Origin: Antrodiella citrinella
Taxonomy: Eukaryota; Basidiomycota; Agaricomycetes; Polyporales; Steccherinaceae
Direction: 5' to 3'
DNA: 42,585 nucleotides
Assembly: GCA_004802725.1 (NCBI GenBank)
Contig: SGPM01000198.1
Span: forward strand, 1-42,585
In this document: piece by piece, positions 31,694 through 42,308 of the stretch
Layout: each line of letters starts with the position of its first letter
Position numbering within the stretch: the first letter of the stretch is position 1
The notes under the pieces: generated by a model
Told to the model about the DNA's origin: nothing
The model's input: the letters and a program-made list of their open reading frames with translations, nothing else
Databases searched by the model: none
Program-made: the position numbers and the translations under genes

Positions 31694-34113
31694 ATGTCTC
31701 CCATCCCCTACCTTCCCATATCTGATCGTCTCACAAGTCCCTTTCCCCCCAATCTAGACGTCACAGATGTTGCGCGCACTTGGCTCGCTGCTTTCGCACA
31801 CGCCGTCCGAAGTAGGGATGTCTCAAAGATCCTGGACTGTATACATTCCGAAGGCTGGTGGCGCGACCTCTTTGCCTTGACGTGGGATATGCGGACATTC
31901 CACGGAGAGGACCAGATTCGGGCTTTCTTGGCTGATAGAGTCGTCAATGTGGACGACGAAATTCAGTTCGATGTCAGAGGGGACAAGGTGGTAGAGGCTG
32001 CGCTTCATCAGTTCTTTCCCGGATTGCAGTTCGTGCGCGTCCAGTTCTCATTCCAGACCAAAGTCGGAGAGGGTCTTGGAGTGGCGTTCCTTCTGCCTTC
32101 TTCGTCAGGTTGGAAAGCCTTCATCCTTGCGACCCATTTAGAGGCTCTCAAGAATCACCCTGAGAGGGCGGGACTTCTCCGTTCCTTCGAGCCCAACCAC
32201 GGTAAATGGGAGGAATCTCGTCGACGTGAGCAAGCGTTCGAAGGTGTGGATCCAGAGGTGATCATTGTTGGCGCAGGACATTCCGGACTTGATCTCGCGG
32301 CAAGGCTGAAATGTTTGGGTGTGCGGACGCTGCTAGTGGACAAGAGTGATAGAGTTGGTGATACCTGGAGAGGTCGGTACGAGGCGCTTTGTTTGCACGA
32401 TCCTATATGTGAGTGACTCAAGTCGTAGTACCAATTGTTATTCACTGACACTTCTTGAAAGGGTTCGATCATATGCCGTATCTTCCGTATGTTCATTCCA
32501 TTTTTCATGTTCTTAAAAATTGACGACTTCGCAGTTTCCCGTCCACCTGGCCCGTTTACATTCCCGCTAAGAAGCTTGCGGATTGGCTTGAATACTATGC
32601 AAAGGCCATGGAACTTAATGTCTGGAATGCGTCAGCCGTGACCTCGGCTAAACGAAATGCCACGACTGGAAAATGGTCTGTCACCATCAAGAGCACGAAG
32701 ACGGGCGAAGAGAGGGTGATGACCACGGACCACGTTATCTTTGCGCTAGGATTCGGGGGCGGACAGATCAAGATGCCTCAATTTCCAGGAAGGGTATGTC
32801 ACAATTTATCCTACGCACCCGTTTTCTAAAGTATGGATTGCAGGATACTTTCAAAGGACAAGTGCTCCACTCTTCGCAACATCACAGCGCCAAAGATCAT
32901 TTAGGCAAGAAAGTCGTAGTAGTGGGAGCCTGTACATCCGGTACTTCGTTCGACACGCGTATTTGGAGGGATGTTTTAGCTGATGATTTGAGCTTTTCAG
33001 CCCACGACGTAGCTGCAGATTATGCCGAGCATGGTGTTGGTACGTCTTCGTTGTTCGCGTCTCCTATTATACTCGTTACTTAAATAAGTGCAATTAGACG
33101 TCACTTTGTTCCAACGCAGTTCGACGTACATCATGACCACCAAGGAAGGCATGCCCCGACTGATGAAACGTGCGTCATGACCAAGTACATGCTTCCAGAT
33201 CTAACAAAAATGCGTACTTAGCGGTATACTGGGAAGGCGGGCCACCCACGGATGTTGTCGACCGTTTGAACGACTCCTTACCGATCAAGTTCAGAAAGCT
33301 CCTTGGCGCGCTTGCGGCGCAGGCAATCAAGCAGGCTGACAAGTACGTTCACATTCTCCTGGCTGCTGTCATGCAACTACGCGTTAAACGATGACGTCTA
33401 GGAAGCTGATCGACGACCTTCACGCCGTTGGGTACAAGACCAATATGGGTGAAGATGACAGTGGGCTACTCTGGTCTGGTCTGAAGCGGGGTGGCGGATA
33501 CTACCTAGGTGCGCAACATATCCCACCCGTCAAAATCTCCCCATTTACCTACTCGCGTGATAGACGTCGGTGCATGCCAAATGATCATAGATGGGAAGAT
33601 CAAGCTCAAGAACGACGCGCAATTAGAACGATACACGCCCACCGGTCTACAATTCTCCAACGGCAGCACCGTAGAAGCAGACGTCGTCCTTTTTGCCACA
33701 GGGTATGTACCGCCTAGTTTCCAGTCTAGAGAGGTATCTCAGTCTCTTGATAGGTTTGGTGACCCACGTGAGACCGTCCGCCTCATCGTAGGGGACGCCG
33801 TCGCAGACCGAATCCCAAAAGTGTGGGGTATTAACGAGGAAGGTGAAATCAGTGGCTGTTGGAGGGAGCTCGGTACGGATGGTCTGTGGTATATGGCTGG
33901 TACGTCGGCTATATCTGGTCCTTCGGACGTTGAAATTGATTTATGTATTGACAGGGAACTTTGCTTGGGCAAGGTTCTTCTCCAAGCATCTTGCTCTTCG
34001 TATGTTGACTTCGTGACTTGCTTTTTTCTTCCGCTCATTCAGTGTTTGTAGAGATCAAGGCCAAGCAAGAGGGGATATTTGGAACGAGGTATTCGGCGCC
34101 GTACATGTATTGA
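31694..34113 (+). CDS. FAD-dependent flavin-containing monooxygenase
   Basis: Twelve exons (31694-32408, 32461-32485, 32535-32793, 32844-32940, 33001-33039, 33098-33169, 33222-33342, 33402-33508, 33564-33702, 33754-33899, 33955-33999, 34052-34113) join without a break to 608 aa. An N-terminal SnoaL/NTF2-like region (residues 1-175) precedes the FAD motif IIVGAGHSGLDLAARL and the GDTWRGRYEALCLHDP segment. The second dinucleotide motif reads VVVVGACTSAHDV once a 60-nt intron (32941-33000) is removed. ATGFGD and GLWYMAGNFAWARFFSKHLA close the FAD domain. Such enzymes use NADPH and oxygen to oxygenate soft nucleophiles or ketones; the substrate is unknown. A truncated copy of its last third is at 5574-6365. 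Confidence 0.93.
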
Positions 34114-34793
34114 ACGCGAACAAGACACCTTTGTACAACAGGAACATGTAGACACTAGATATGACAGAAAGGAAAATTGCACAAAACTTGGTGCAGACAT
34201 TGATGAACACACAGTCAAGGTAGACGCGAAGCTTCGAAGTTGTGAGCCAAGGACTAAGATTCGATTCAGATGACGGGAGAAGGGTTAGTGCCACGGCAGA
34301 ACTGTGAACGTCGTGGACAGTCTTCCATGCGTCCTCCGAGTCCTCATCCGCACCCATTCAACCTCCTTGAAACTCCAGAAAAACAGACAGAGCGTTAGAC
34401 ATCGTAGTGAGGGCATTCAACGGTCCAAGTGTACGCTTAATACATTCGGGCCCGGAACGACTTGGACGGTCCTCGACCATTTCGAATGCTCGGAGCGACT
34501 TTGAGAAACCGCTGCTAAGGAACTGCGAATGTATTTCCTGTAGATAATTTTAACTTCTACTATTTGTTTGGCTGAGATCGGAGAGCTGTTTGTTTTCGTC
34601 GACTCACAAATCACTGACGCCCTTGACAAGTTCCCAGGCCCGCGTATTACCGAAGGCCCAAAGGCAATGCCAGCCAACAATCTACGTAGTACTAGTACCG
34701 GCCCCAGTACTATGTCACCACGGTCTACGGCACACCTTGAGATTCCCAGTGACCTGAGTAACATCTCACCACATCATCTATGCGCAACCTGAT
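34114..34793. other. Intergenic region
   Basis: About 680 bp between the monooxygenase and the first Fic gene. It contains GTACTAGTAC (about 34688). The frame at 34568-34792 is short and runs into the Fic 5' end; I do not call it a gene. Confidence 0.45.
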
Positions 34794-36641
34794 ATGACCG
34801 ACGAAAGCACCTCTCACAATGGCTCGACATCCGACCACATTGAGGATTCGGACGTTTCTCTCGAGCGCGCCATTAGCGATATCCCGGTCCTCCGCAATCT
34901 CAAATTTAGTGTACGTGCATCGTGCTCCGATTCCTGCAAAAAATGCTTACACTCGCTGTTATTATAGGAGGTACCACACGTAGATACCCTCGATGCTTTG
35001 CTACATGCCGATCTCATTCGTTCCCTCGACTTCGATCCATCTGATCTGCGTGCTGTGGCATCGTCAGCCAGACTTTGGGAAGGCTTGATTCAGCAAGGTT
35101 TCAGGCTGCCTTTCCTTCTATGCAAAGTGGCCGAAGTCAGATGGCGTCTCGGAAGCAAGGTAACTGCCATTCAGTTGTACGAAGAGGTGAGTTCAGTGTG
35201 GCGTCATCAATCTATGACGTCGCAGAGTTTCATGAAATTGCTCTAGGCGAACGCAGAATGTGGGGATGTATCGTTGGGGCGGTGGATACGTGCAGCTCGC
35301 TCTGCGGTGTGGAGACAGACAGGTGAAATACGTGAGTCCGAAGAACTTTCATTCGCAACGATGAGTCTAACACACGACAATGTAGTGGACGCCTATAAGG
35401 ACGGGTCTGTACTCACGATCGTGCCTGGTCAAGGATGGCGATCAACAGTGATATACGATACACACTTTCTACCTTCCCTCATAGTAGAGGAGGCTTTAGT
35501 GATGGCGCAAATCCACGAAGTTTGGGAGAGGGGCATTCATACGGAAATCTGCCGCAGATACTACAACTTCTTCTGCATGCACACAATTGCGCTTGAGGGT
35601 GTCTGCCTATTCAGCGAAGACGTATGTATGATTCCTGTATTCGTAAACCATTGCCTGACGCTCCACCCAATGCAGGTCATCTATGAAATAGCTGCAATTG
35701 GATTCGATAGGATTCGAGAAATAAACCTGCGAATGTTGCCGCAAGCGCACTACATCGAAGAGGGAACGGTCCGGGAGTTGGATGATGCAATCTCAATCTT
35801 ACAAGATACACATAAGGTGCTCATCTTTAATGTTCTATGATAGCCAGAGTACAAACCTGACTTGAGCTAGGCTCTGGAAGCGGTATTGGCGTTTACGCAA
35901 CGAGATCCCGAACAACAAATTCTTTCAACGAACCTGATATGCGACATACATAGGACGCTCATGCGTACTTCGCAGGTCTTGCAAGTGAAATCACCGCAAG
36001 GCGAGGATAGCATCTCTTATGTCAACGCTGGTACTACACGTGGAACATCTCGCTCTACCGTCGTAGTGAATACTCAACGCGGCGTTATTCAATTCTGTCC
36101 TTTCAACGACGTTGATGTTGAACTAAGCGTTTTCTGTTCTCGCTTCAACGTACGTGCAGGACGGCTTATTCCGGACCAGATGCTGACCATGGAATAGGCT
36201 CTGCTTCGTCGGGACGACATCGACCCATTCGCAGCTGCGGCGTGGTCCCACCATGTCGTTCATCACAATCCATCCTTTCGAGGTATGTTTGTTTTTTCGT
36301 CGAAATGAAGGTGTTTCTAAGCTCTGTATAGGACGGAAATGGCAGAATAGCGCGGTTGCTCTCATCAATACCGTTGATACGGCATGGCCTTCCACCAATC
36401 TGCATATCACCTTTGGGTACACTTCGGTCACACTACATTCAAAATCTCAACAAGGTCTGTTGATCTATTGTGCGCGTACACACAATATCGTTTGACATCT
36501 TACTAGATAAGAGAGGCCAGAAACGGCGACGTGAGCAGACTGCAGTCACTCCTTGCTCTGGAGGTGTCGAACTGTGTGGGAATGGTAAAATCCTTCCCCA
36601 CCTTGTATGGACTCCCTGATGACTTCGTACACCCGACATGA
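34794..36641 (+). pseudogene. Fic-domain protein A, apparent one-base frameshift at the active site
   Basis: From ATG 34794 (MTDESTSHNGSTSDH) about nine exons read through LRWRL-type helical N-terminal sequence, the inhibitory helix motif TIALEG (about 35584), FCPFNDVDVELSVFC, DPFAAAAW and the catalytic Fic motif HPFE/DGNGR. The motif is split by a 49-nt intron (36283-36331). The tail IREARNGDVSRLQSL ends in TGA at 36639-36641. Aligned with gene B there is one extra base at about 36258, between AAWSHHV and FITIHPFE. Fic enzymes transfer AMP or similar groups to hydroxyl side chains. The S/TxxxEG helix before the core is the class II self-inhibition layout, as in metazoan FICD. The extra base may be a real lesion or a consensus error. 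Confidence 0.78.
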
Positions 36642-37400
36642 AAGTTGTATCTATCAGATTTCTTAGAAAAGTACTTTTGGAGAATTATCACGCTTCTGAC
36701 TGCTGAAAGGGTCAGAGCGTGGTTGTTGAGTCATATCATCATTGTATTCATATTTTCCGTAAGGTGCGATTTTCGGTGTGTATATATATTAATGTACATT
36801 AATACCATCTGTGTCAGTAACCCCATAGCGACGAAGAATAACAAGATGCCCCCCAAAACACACCCTCCACAATGTACATTTTCCGCAAGGGTCATGGTAC
36901 TTTGAGTCTGTATAGACCTTCCACAGCCTCAACTGAGGTTCCGTAAGATGCCAATCTTTTGCCTTCCGAAGAACAAATACTGATCTCGAACGCCCGGCTG
37001 CCACAATGCACTCAAAGGGTCACGGCGTGGTGCTTTTGAATCGACATTGTCCTTCGGTTCCATGGTTTCCGTAAGATGTGAGTCTTTGGCAACACCATAC
37101 TAGTAACGAAAAACAATAACATATATTAACAAGGCATTAGGACATAGACGGGTGCATGATATGTGGTCCAATATAAACCCCCTCGCGCGATTGCAACTGT
37201 ACTTCTCTTTGTTTCCCCTTCCCCCCTCCACAATTCTCATCCTCTCTGATAAAATAATCTCTAACACAGTAACACAATCGGTGCGTATGCCGCATGCGAG
37301 CCTATGCATTGCTGCACATACCTGACAACTCGCTACGCCACAGTTGGCCTCACGGTCTCGGCATCAACGCCTACATATCTGCTTTGGCATCCCGCCAACG
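36642..37400. other. Intergenic region between the two Fic genes
   Basis: About 760 bp. It contains the perfect 16-bp palindrome ATTAATGTACATTAAT (36788-36803) behind a TATATATAT run. It also has two related strings, TTCCGTAAGATGCCAATCTTTTG (about 36941) and TTCCGTAAGATGTGAGTCTTTGG (about 37067), that look like a degenerate local repeat. It should hold the promoter of Fic gene B. Confidence 0.5.
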
Positions 37401-39351
37401 ATGGCTGTTAATGCTGATTATACTGCCTATAACGTGACACCGGTCGCATTCTTCTATAACACAGAAAGAACTGCAGTCGATGTCGACCCACCGGTACGAT
37501 ATCCGGCATTTCCGGCATTGTACCACATCCTGCGCCGAGACTAATCAATGTCACTCGTAGATTGCAGGCAATCCACATCACAATCCGAATTTCATGTTAC
37601 CTCGCCACTTCAGCGAGGTCATGAGACTTTCTCACACTCCGACCGGAAGATTTGTTACTTTGGCACGAGCAGCGACTGAGTGGGAGAACCTCCTTGAGTT
37701 TGTGTATCCACGCTCTCCGTTCCTCATGCTGGTTGTTGCCGACATGCGATGGTGGTTTGGACGTCGTGATCTCGCTCTGGACTTGTACAAGAAGGTGCGC
37801 ATACACTCAAAACCTGTTCACATGAACGCGCCTGAAGGAATAATTCAAAGCTGGTCGAGACAAACGGGTTACTACAATGTCAACAACATATCGTTTTGGA
37901 AGAATGGATTGTGCGCAACACTGCTGCTGTGAGGAGAACAACGGATGACATGCGTATGTTTTCTCAGTAACCCTATAGAGTCATGCTGATGTTACGAAAT
38001 ACTAGTTGTCAAGTACAAGGCGGGCCAATCTCCGTTTGTTGCAAATTTCGTAGACGAACAGAGATGGTGTAGTACATCTTTGTATGCCGCTAGACCTCCG
38101 GCAAGCTGGAGATGTAAGGTTACCCCAACATTGGATAAGACCCAGGAAATCAGTCGTAGCTGGCAAGCTCTTGAACACATCTCCTCCAATGTCGTTATGA
38201 AATGCTGCAACTTTTGGAGTGTGCGAACCGCGGCTTTGGAAGGTGCCATTACCGAGACCAACCGAACAGTTCGTCCCGTCATTGCACTCATCATGGCCAT
38301 ATTTATCTTCGATTCTAGAGAACAACCCAACTGGTGCAAGTAGGGTTTTTTGATCCGATAGTGGCCAACATGGTTGAACACTTGGATGCAACGGTCGATA
38401 CGCACTACAGCAAGCTGATGCTTCAAGATACATACTATGTGGGTGATCTACTCGATCTTCTACATATTGCGTGTCCTCAAAAAACCTTCTTCCATCCGCT
38501 TATTAGGCACTGCATCATGTATATAAGATCCTCGACAATCCTCAATCCGTCCAAAGTGTCGTCCTGCAGCCCCAGACGATTCTGCAGATTCATCAGCTTC
38601 TCATGCGCAACAGTCATATCGCCTTTTGACGTAAGAGGACCGATCAAGAAAGTGAGGCGCTGCGATACTGCGTTCCTGGCCAATTTCGTTCGGAGACCCG
38701 TGTCAATGTGACCTCGGTGTTGGATGAAGGCTGCATCCAATACTGTCCCTTCGACGAGGTCGCGACAGAAATTTCTTCATTCTGCAACATGTTCAACGTC
38801 AGTATCCCTTTTAGCGAGTAACTCGGATCCGATTCACAATGAAATCAATCTCTCTCCAGAGGCTGATGCTGATGCTCGATAACGATCCGACAGTGGACCC
38901 ATTCATTGTGTCAGTATGGATACAAGATGTCTTCGTGAGCATACACCCTTTCGAGGCACGTATTATGCTTGTACACGTTAGTACTACTATAGAACGCAGC
39001 ACAAACTGACCTGTAAATCCTGCATACTAGGACGGAAATGGGCGAATGTCGCGTATTCTTGGATCAATTCCACTGTTGCGTCGCAAATTGCCACCAATCA
39101 CATTTCAACCACAACATAAGCGAGCGTACTGTAAACATCTGAACAAGGTCAGTAATCATCTGGACCGAAATATTGGCATACACTCAACATATGCATCACA
39201 GATCAGGACCAGTGCACGACTGGACAAGCCAATCATGCCTCGCAGTCATACCGCAAAGACATGCTACATTGAATTTGCCGAGTGGTTGCGTTCACGTGCA
39301 CAAGCCTGTGTCATAGAAATGCACCACATTCTCTCGCAACCTGAACATTGA
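37401..39351 (+). pseudogene. Fic-domain protein B, in-frame stop upstream of the catalytic motif
   Basis: From ATG 37401 (MAVNADYTAYNVTPV) the exons align with gene A: MRWWFGRRDLALDLYKK, EEWIVRNTAAVRR, VKYKAGQSP, the inhibitory motif TAALEG (about 38230), VQVGFFDPIVANMVE, IQYCPFDEV and VDPFIVSVW. Then comes VSIHPFE, split from DGNGRMSRILGSIPLLRRKL by an intron at 38956-39030. That intron starts with GC instead of GT, at the same position as the GT intron in gene A. The tail ends at 39349-39351. A TGA at 38628-38630 falls in the exon encoding LLMRNSHIAF, where gene A reads through. I found no intron that removes it. Either the gene is dead, or the base is a consensus error. Confidence 0.76.
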
Positions 39352-39908
39352 GGTACGCTCTGACAACGATACAATCATGGCCCATGTGCCAGTGCTTACA
39401 ACGTCCGTAGCAATGCCTCCAAAGTGAACGTGAAGCACCTTCATTATGTTGTATTTTTATGTGTTCCGGAGCGAGAACTTGCCTCGATAACTGATCACTC
39501 GGATGCGCAGGCTGGCCTGCAGAGACAATGTAAACTACTGCTGTTGAGTTACCCTTGTATTTATTTCAATATGAAACTACATCGCTTCTTGTACTGATCT
39601 GTCACGATAGCGTGGTGGATTAGGTAGGCAAAGAATCCGTGAGGTGATGACAAACATGAAAGGGGATGATGGGTTTCAAAAATCAAGGGTATAGAGCTTC
39701 TGCTGGACCGTGACGTCGAAGCTTCAGAAGCTTCAGACTCGAGCGTTCATGAGTGTTATGTAATCGAGCGTCTTTCTGGCTGCCAAGTTACTATTAATGA
39801 CAATATGTTACAAGAATCAAGTTAGTACCGTGAAGCGTGCGGCGTGAACATCACTCATTCAAGCCATCTATCCAAGAGTTGTGGGCTGTTGTGGGTGTCT
39901 TGAACGCC
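39352..39908. other. Intergenic region
   Basis: About 560 bp between Fic gene B and the CBP3 gene. It includes the short direct repeat GAAGCTTCAGAAGCTTCAGA (39719-39738). No gene recognised. Confidence 0.5.
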
Positions 39909-41042
39909 ATGGTTCCTCGTACTCTACTCCTTCGCCATCTTCGAGCAGCTCATGTGCGCTCAAATACTCATTTTCACATTCCACGGCGTACTCTCGCTTC
40001 CGCTGTCCCTCCAACTCAACCACCGCAACAGTCGTCTCCAACGCCGGCATCGCAGCAAACATGGCTCACCAAGATACTCAAACAAAATCCGACTCTGATG
40101 CGTGCGTTCGTCGGTTTGACGCGGTTCACTGGGTACGGTGGCAAGAAGCAGGTCGCGGCGCGGAGGGCCTTGTTCATGTATGAGTCTTTGTGTTCTGTCA
40201 AGCCAGACCAAGATATGTCATTTTGGCAGGAGGGTACGCTCTTTTTCAACTTACTGAATTACATTGCATCTCATCTTGCTTCAGAGTGCCACATGCCACC
40301 AACATTCCAGTCCTGGTTCACAGTCACCAACCTCCACGTCTGGCTCCTCACCGTCCGTCTGCGCGCACTCCCCGAATCCGAGGCCCGTAACCACATCCAA
40401 GGGCTCATCGATCATTTCTTCTTGGACGTCGAAGCACGCGTCCGCGCTGTTCTACAACCAAACAACCGAGCGCGTTCTGCCCGTCCGGTACCCACTCCGA
40501 CCTTCTACAAAAATCCAAATATACCCGACGCGAACGGTGAGATCGAACCACTGACGTCAACTGGCAAGANGAGGCCGCGAGGGAANGCGCCGGAACGTAT
40601 CGTCACCCGGCAGATGAAAATCTTCAAGGAGCAGTGGGCCGGCCTTGGCATGTCCTTCGACCTTGCGCTTGCCACGCCTGCGACCTCCGACCTTGAAATG
40701 GCTGGTGCTATCTGGCGCAACTTCCTCGGTGGACGTGGTGCTCGGGGCATTGTCTACCCANGCTCTCCCAACGCGGATCAGTATTTCCGGAGGAGTATNA
40801 ANCTGGTCGGCGGGATGGTGGAGAGTGTGAAGAANCTGGATGANGTTGGNNTAGAGGTGGAGGAGAAGCGNGATGACGGNAGCGGAGTGCATGACTACAG
40901 TCCGGAAGATGCAGACAAGTATGTNGCNTATCCGGAGCTGATGGAGACTNTGGTCAGNTANGTGCGAAGGGAGCTTGTGCGACTGGANAGGCTNAGTGAC
41001 GAAGANATTCTTGGGGTCTGGCGGNATTGGNCGNGAGGGTGA
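39909..41042 (+). CDS. CBP3: Ubiquinol-cytochrome c chaperone (CBP3/UQCC1 family)
   Basis: This mitochondrial factor binds newly made cytochrome b and is needed for complex III assembly. I start at ATG 39909 (MVPRTLLLRHLRAAHV), which gives an Arg/Leu-rich mitochondrial presequence; the upstream in-frame start would bury it. An intron of 51 nt (40234-40284) is in frame with no stop, so reading through it would insert 17 residues into FWQE/ECHMPP. Family signature blocks are TFQSWFTVTNLHVWLLTVRLRAL, LIDHFFLDVEARVR, MKIFKEQWAGLGMSFDLAL and AGAIWRNFLGG. The C-terminal part (after 40570) has many Ns but remains in one frame to TGA 41040-41042. Confidence 0.9.
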   Translation: MVPRTLLLRHLRAAHVRSNTHFHIPRRTLASAVPPTQPPQQSSPTPASQQTWLTKILKQNPTLMRAFVGLTRFTGYGGKKQVAARRALFMYESLCSVKPDQDMSFWQEGTLFFNLLNYIASHLASECHMPPTFQSWFTVTNLHVWLLTVRLRALPESEARNHIQGLIDHFFLDVEARVRAVLQPNNRARSARPVPTPTFYKNPNIPDANGEIEPLTSTGKXRPRGXAPERIVTRQMKIFKEQWAGLGMSFDLALATPATSDLEMAGAIWRNFLGGRGARGIVYPXSPNADQYFRRSXXLVGGMVESVKXLDXVXXEVEEKXDDXSGVHDYSPEDADKYXXYPELMETXVXXVRRELVRLXRXSDEXILGVWRXWXXG

Positions 41043-41507
41043 AGGNGTNGATAGGTTGTCATTTGGGANAATCAAGCCATAGGTGANGAGNGTGAAGNCN
41101 GGCTGGCGCANACATAATACNTAGGTGCGTGTTGTTGTTCNCATNTTCACGCACTNTCTCATTTCNGNACAGCTTTANTCGATANTGTAATCATGCGATN
41201 TNGAGTTGCGCTNCAATATGGCCTNCAGAATNCCATTNACNTCTNNGACGACGACGCGACGATTGCTCACGAGTCGNAAATGCAGNAGTGACCTGNCAGN
41301 TGCATGCTTGGTGGNTCCNACCTGGTATGGTTNCTGNGGCGGGTTCCTNTTANTTGACAGNTGNAAAGCATGCTTTGTTGACCTGGAGNANGCATNAGGT
41401 CCAAACCTTGGTTNCATTCGTGATGGCTNCCCTNACCATTGCGGCTATAANGGNCCNGAAGGTNNAGCAGACNATCTCTAGTCTNTCCGCGCTACTTNAC
41501 CNNANNC

Positions 41508-42308
41508 ATGGCATATTCTCANTCCCCTTTCTACGCATACGTGAANCACGTNNGTCCGACNCCNNTTNNTNNTNTTGTTGTAGNGCTCATCNNCAATNTC
41601 NATTTACAGNNTNACAGNGNCTTCACCTNCGTNGCTGTGTTNGCTTCTCGNACNGTNGCAGATCTGTGGTGGAGAGCCGTCAGCACATCCGCGTCTTCAA
41701 AGATCCGCGACGGCATCAGTCGCAAGAACTCCCAGTTCTACACGCANAGAACCCTGTCGGACGCTGCTGCGACGCTCACCGACGCTCAAGGCTCTCCCCA
41801 GCTCCGAGACCAGATATTTTTTACGCTCATCAACGGCGTTGGCNCCCCAGGATTCACCATTATTCCTTCCGATCCCAAACGAGACCTTGTGAGCGGGCAG
41901 TTGTAAGTCATATCTTTCGGGAGTTTTTGCTGTGTTCTCATGCATCCTTTTTCCTGCAGATACTACATACGCTCTGTGACAGATCCCACCGTATATTGGT
42001 GCGAGGTCGCTGCATCCAAGACAGACCGCATGTCATACCGCGTCTCCCGCGTAGACCCTAAGCATAACGGGACAATCATGATAGGGAGTGACGAAGTGCA
42101 AGTCACGATCGGTACGACGAAACCCCTCGTGTTCGTCGAAATTGCTGGGCGGGGCTTGGTAGTTTGTCCGGCGGGAGAAAACACCCCACAGCCAGTCACT
42201 TTCACTCTTGATTTTCTCCTTGGTTCACGGATCCTCTCTGCGAGAGAGCCGTTTAACGAGCTCTGGTTGATGGAAGAAGGGCTTGGGGAAGCTTGGGAAC
42301 TCGTTTGA
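41508..42308 (+). CDS. Hypothetical protein, beta-rich C-terminus
   Basis: The frame has two exons with an intron at 41903-41959 (GTAAGT to CTGCAG) that joins DLVSGQL to YYIRSVTDPTVYW. Upstream of about 41650 so many bases are N that the true start cannot be fixed; 41508 is only the first ATG in frame and further exons may exist. The C-terminal exon (VSRVDPKHNGTIMIGSDEVQVTI, FVEIAGRGLVV) has alternating hydrophobic pattern typical of beta strands and could be a trefoil or lectin-like fold, but I do not recognise a family. The stop is at 42306-42308. Confidence 0.5.

Noticed and set aside
38628..38630. TGA in Fic gene B as selenocysteine or programmed readthrough
   Set aside because: These fungi are not known to make selenoproteins, the paralogue has no Cys there, and no special downstream context is seen; a lesion or base error is simpler.
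41129..42061. 310-aa plus-strand frame
   Set aside because: It is full of Ns and is in a different frame from the exon pair joined by the 41903-41959 intron, which gives the better protein.
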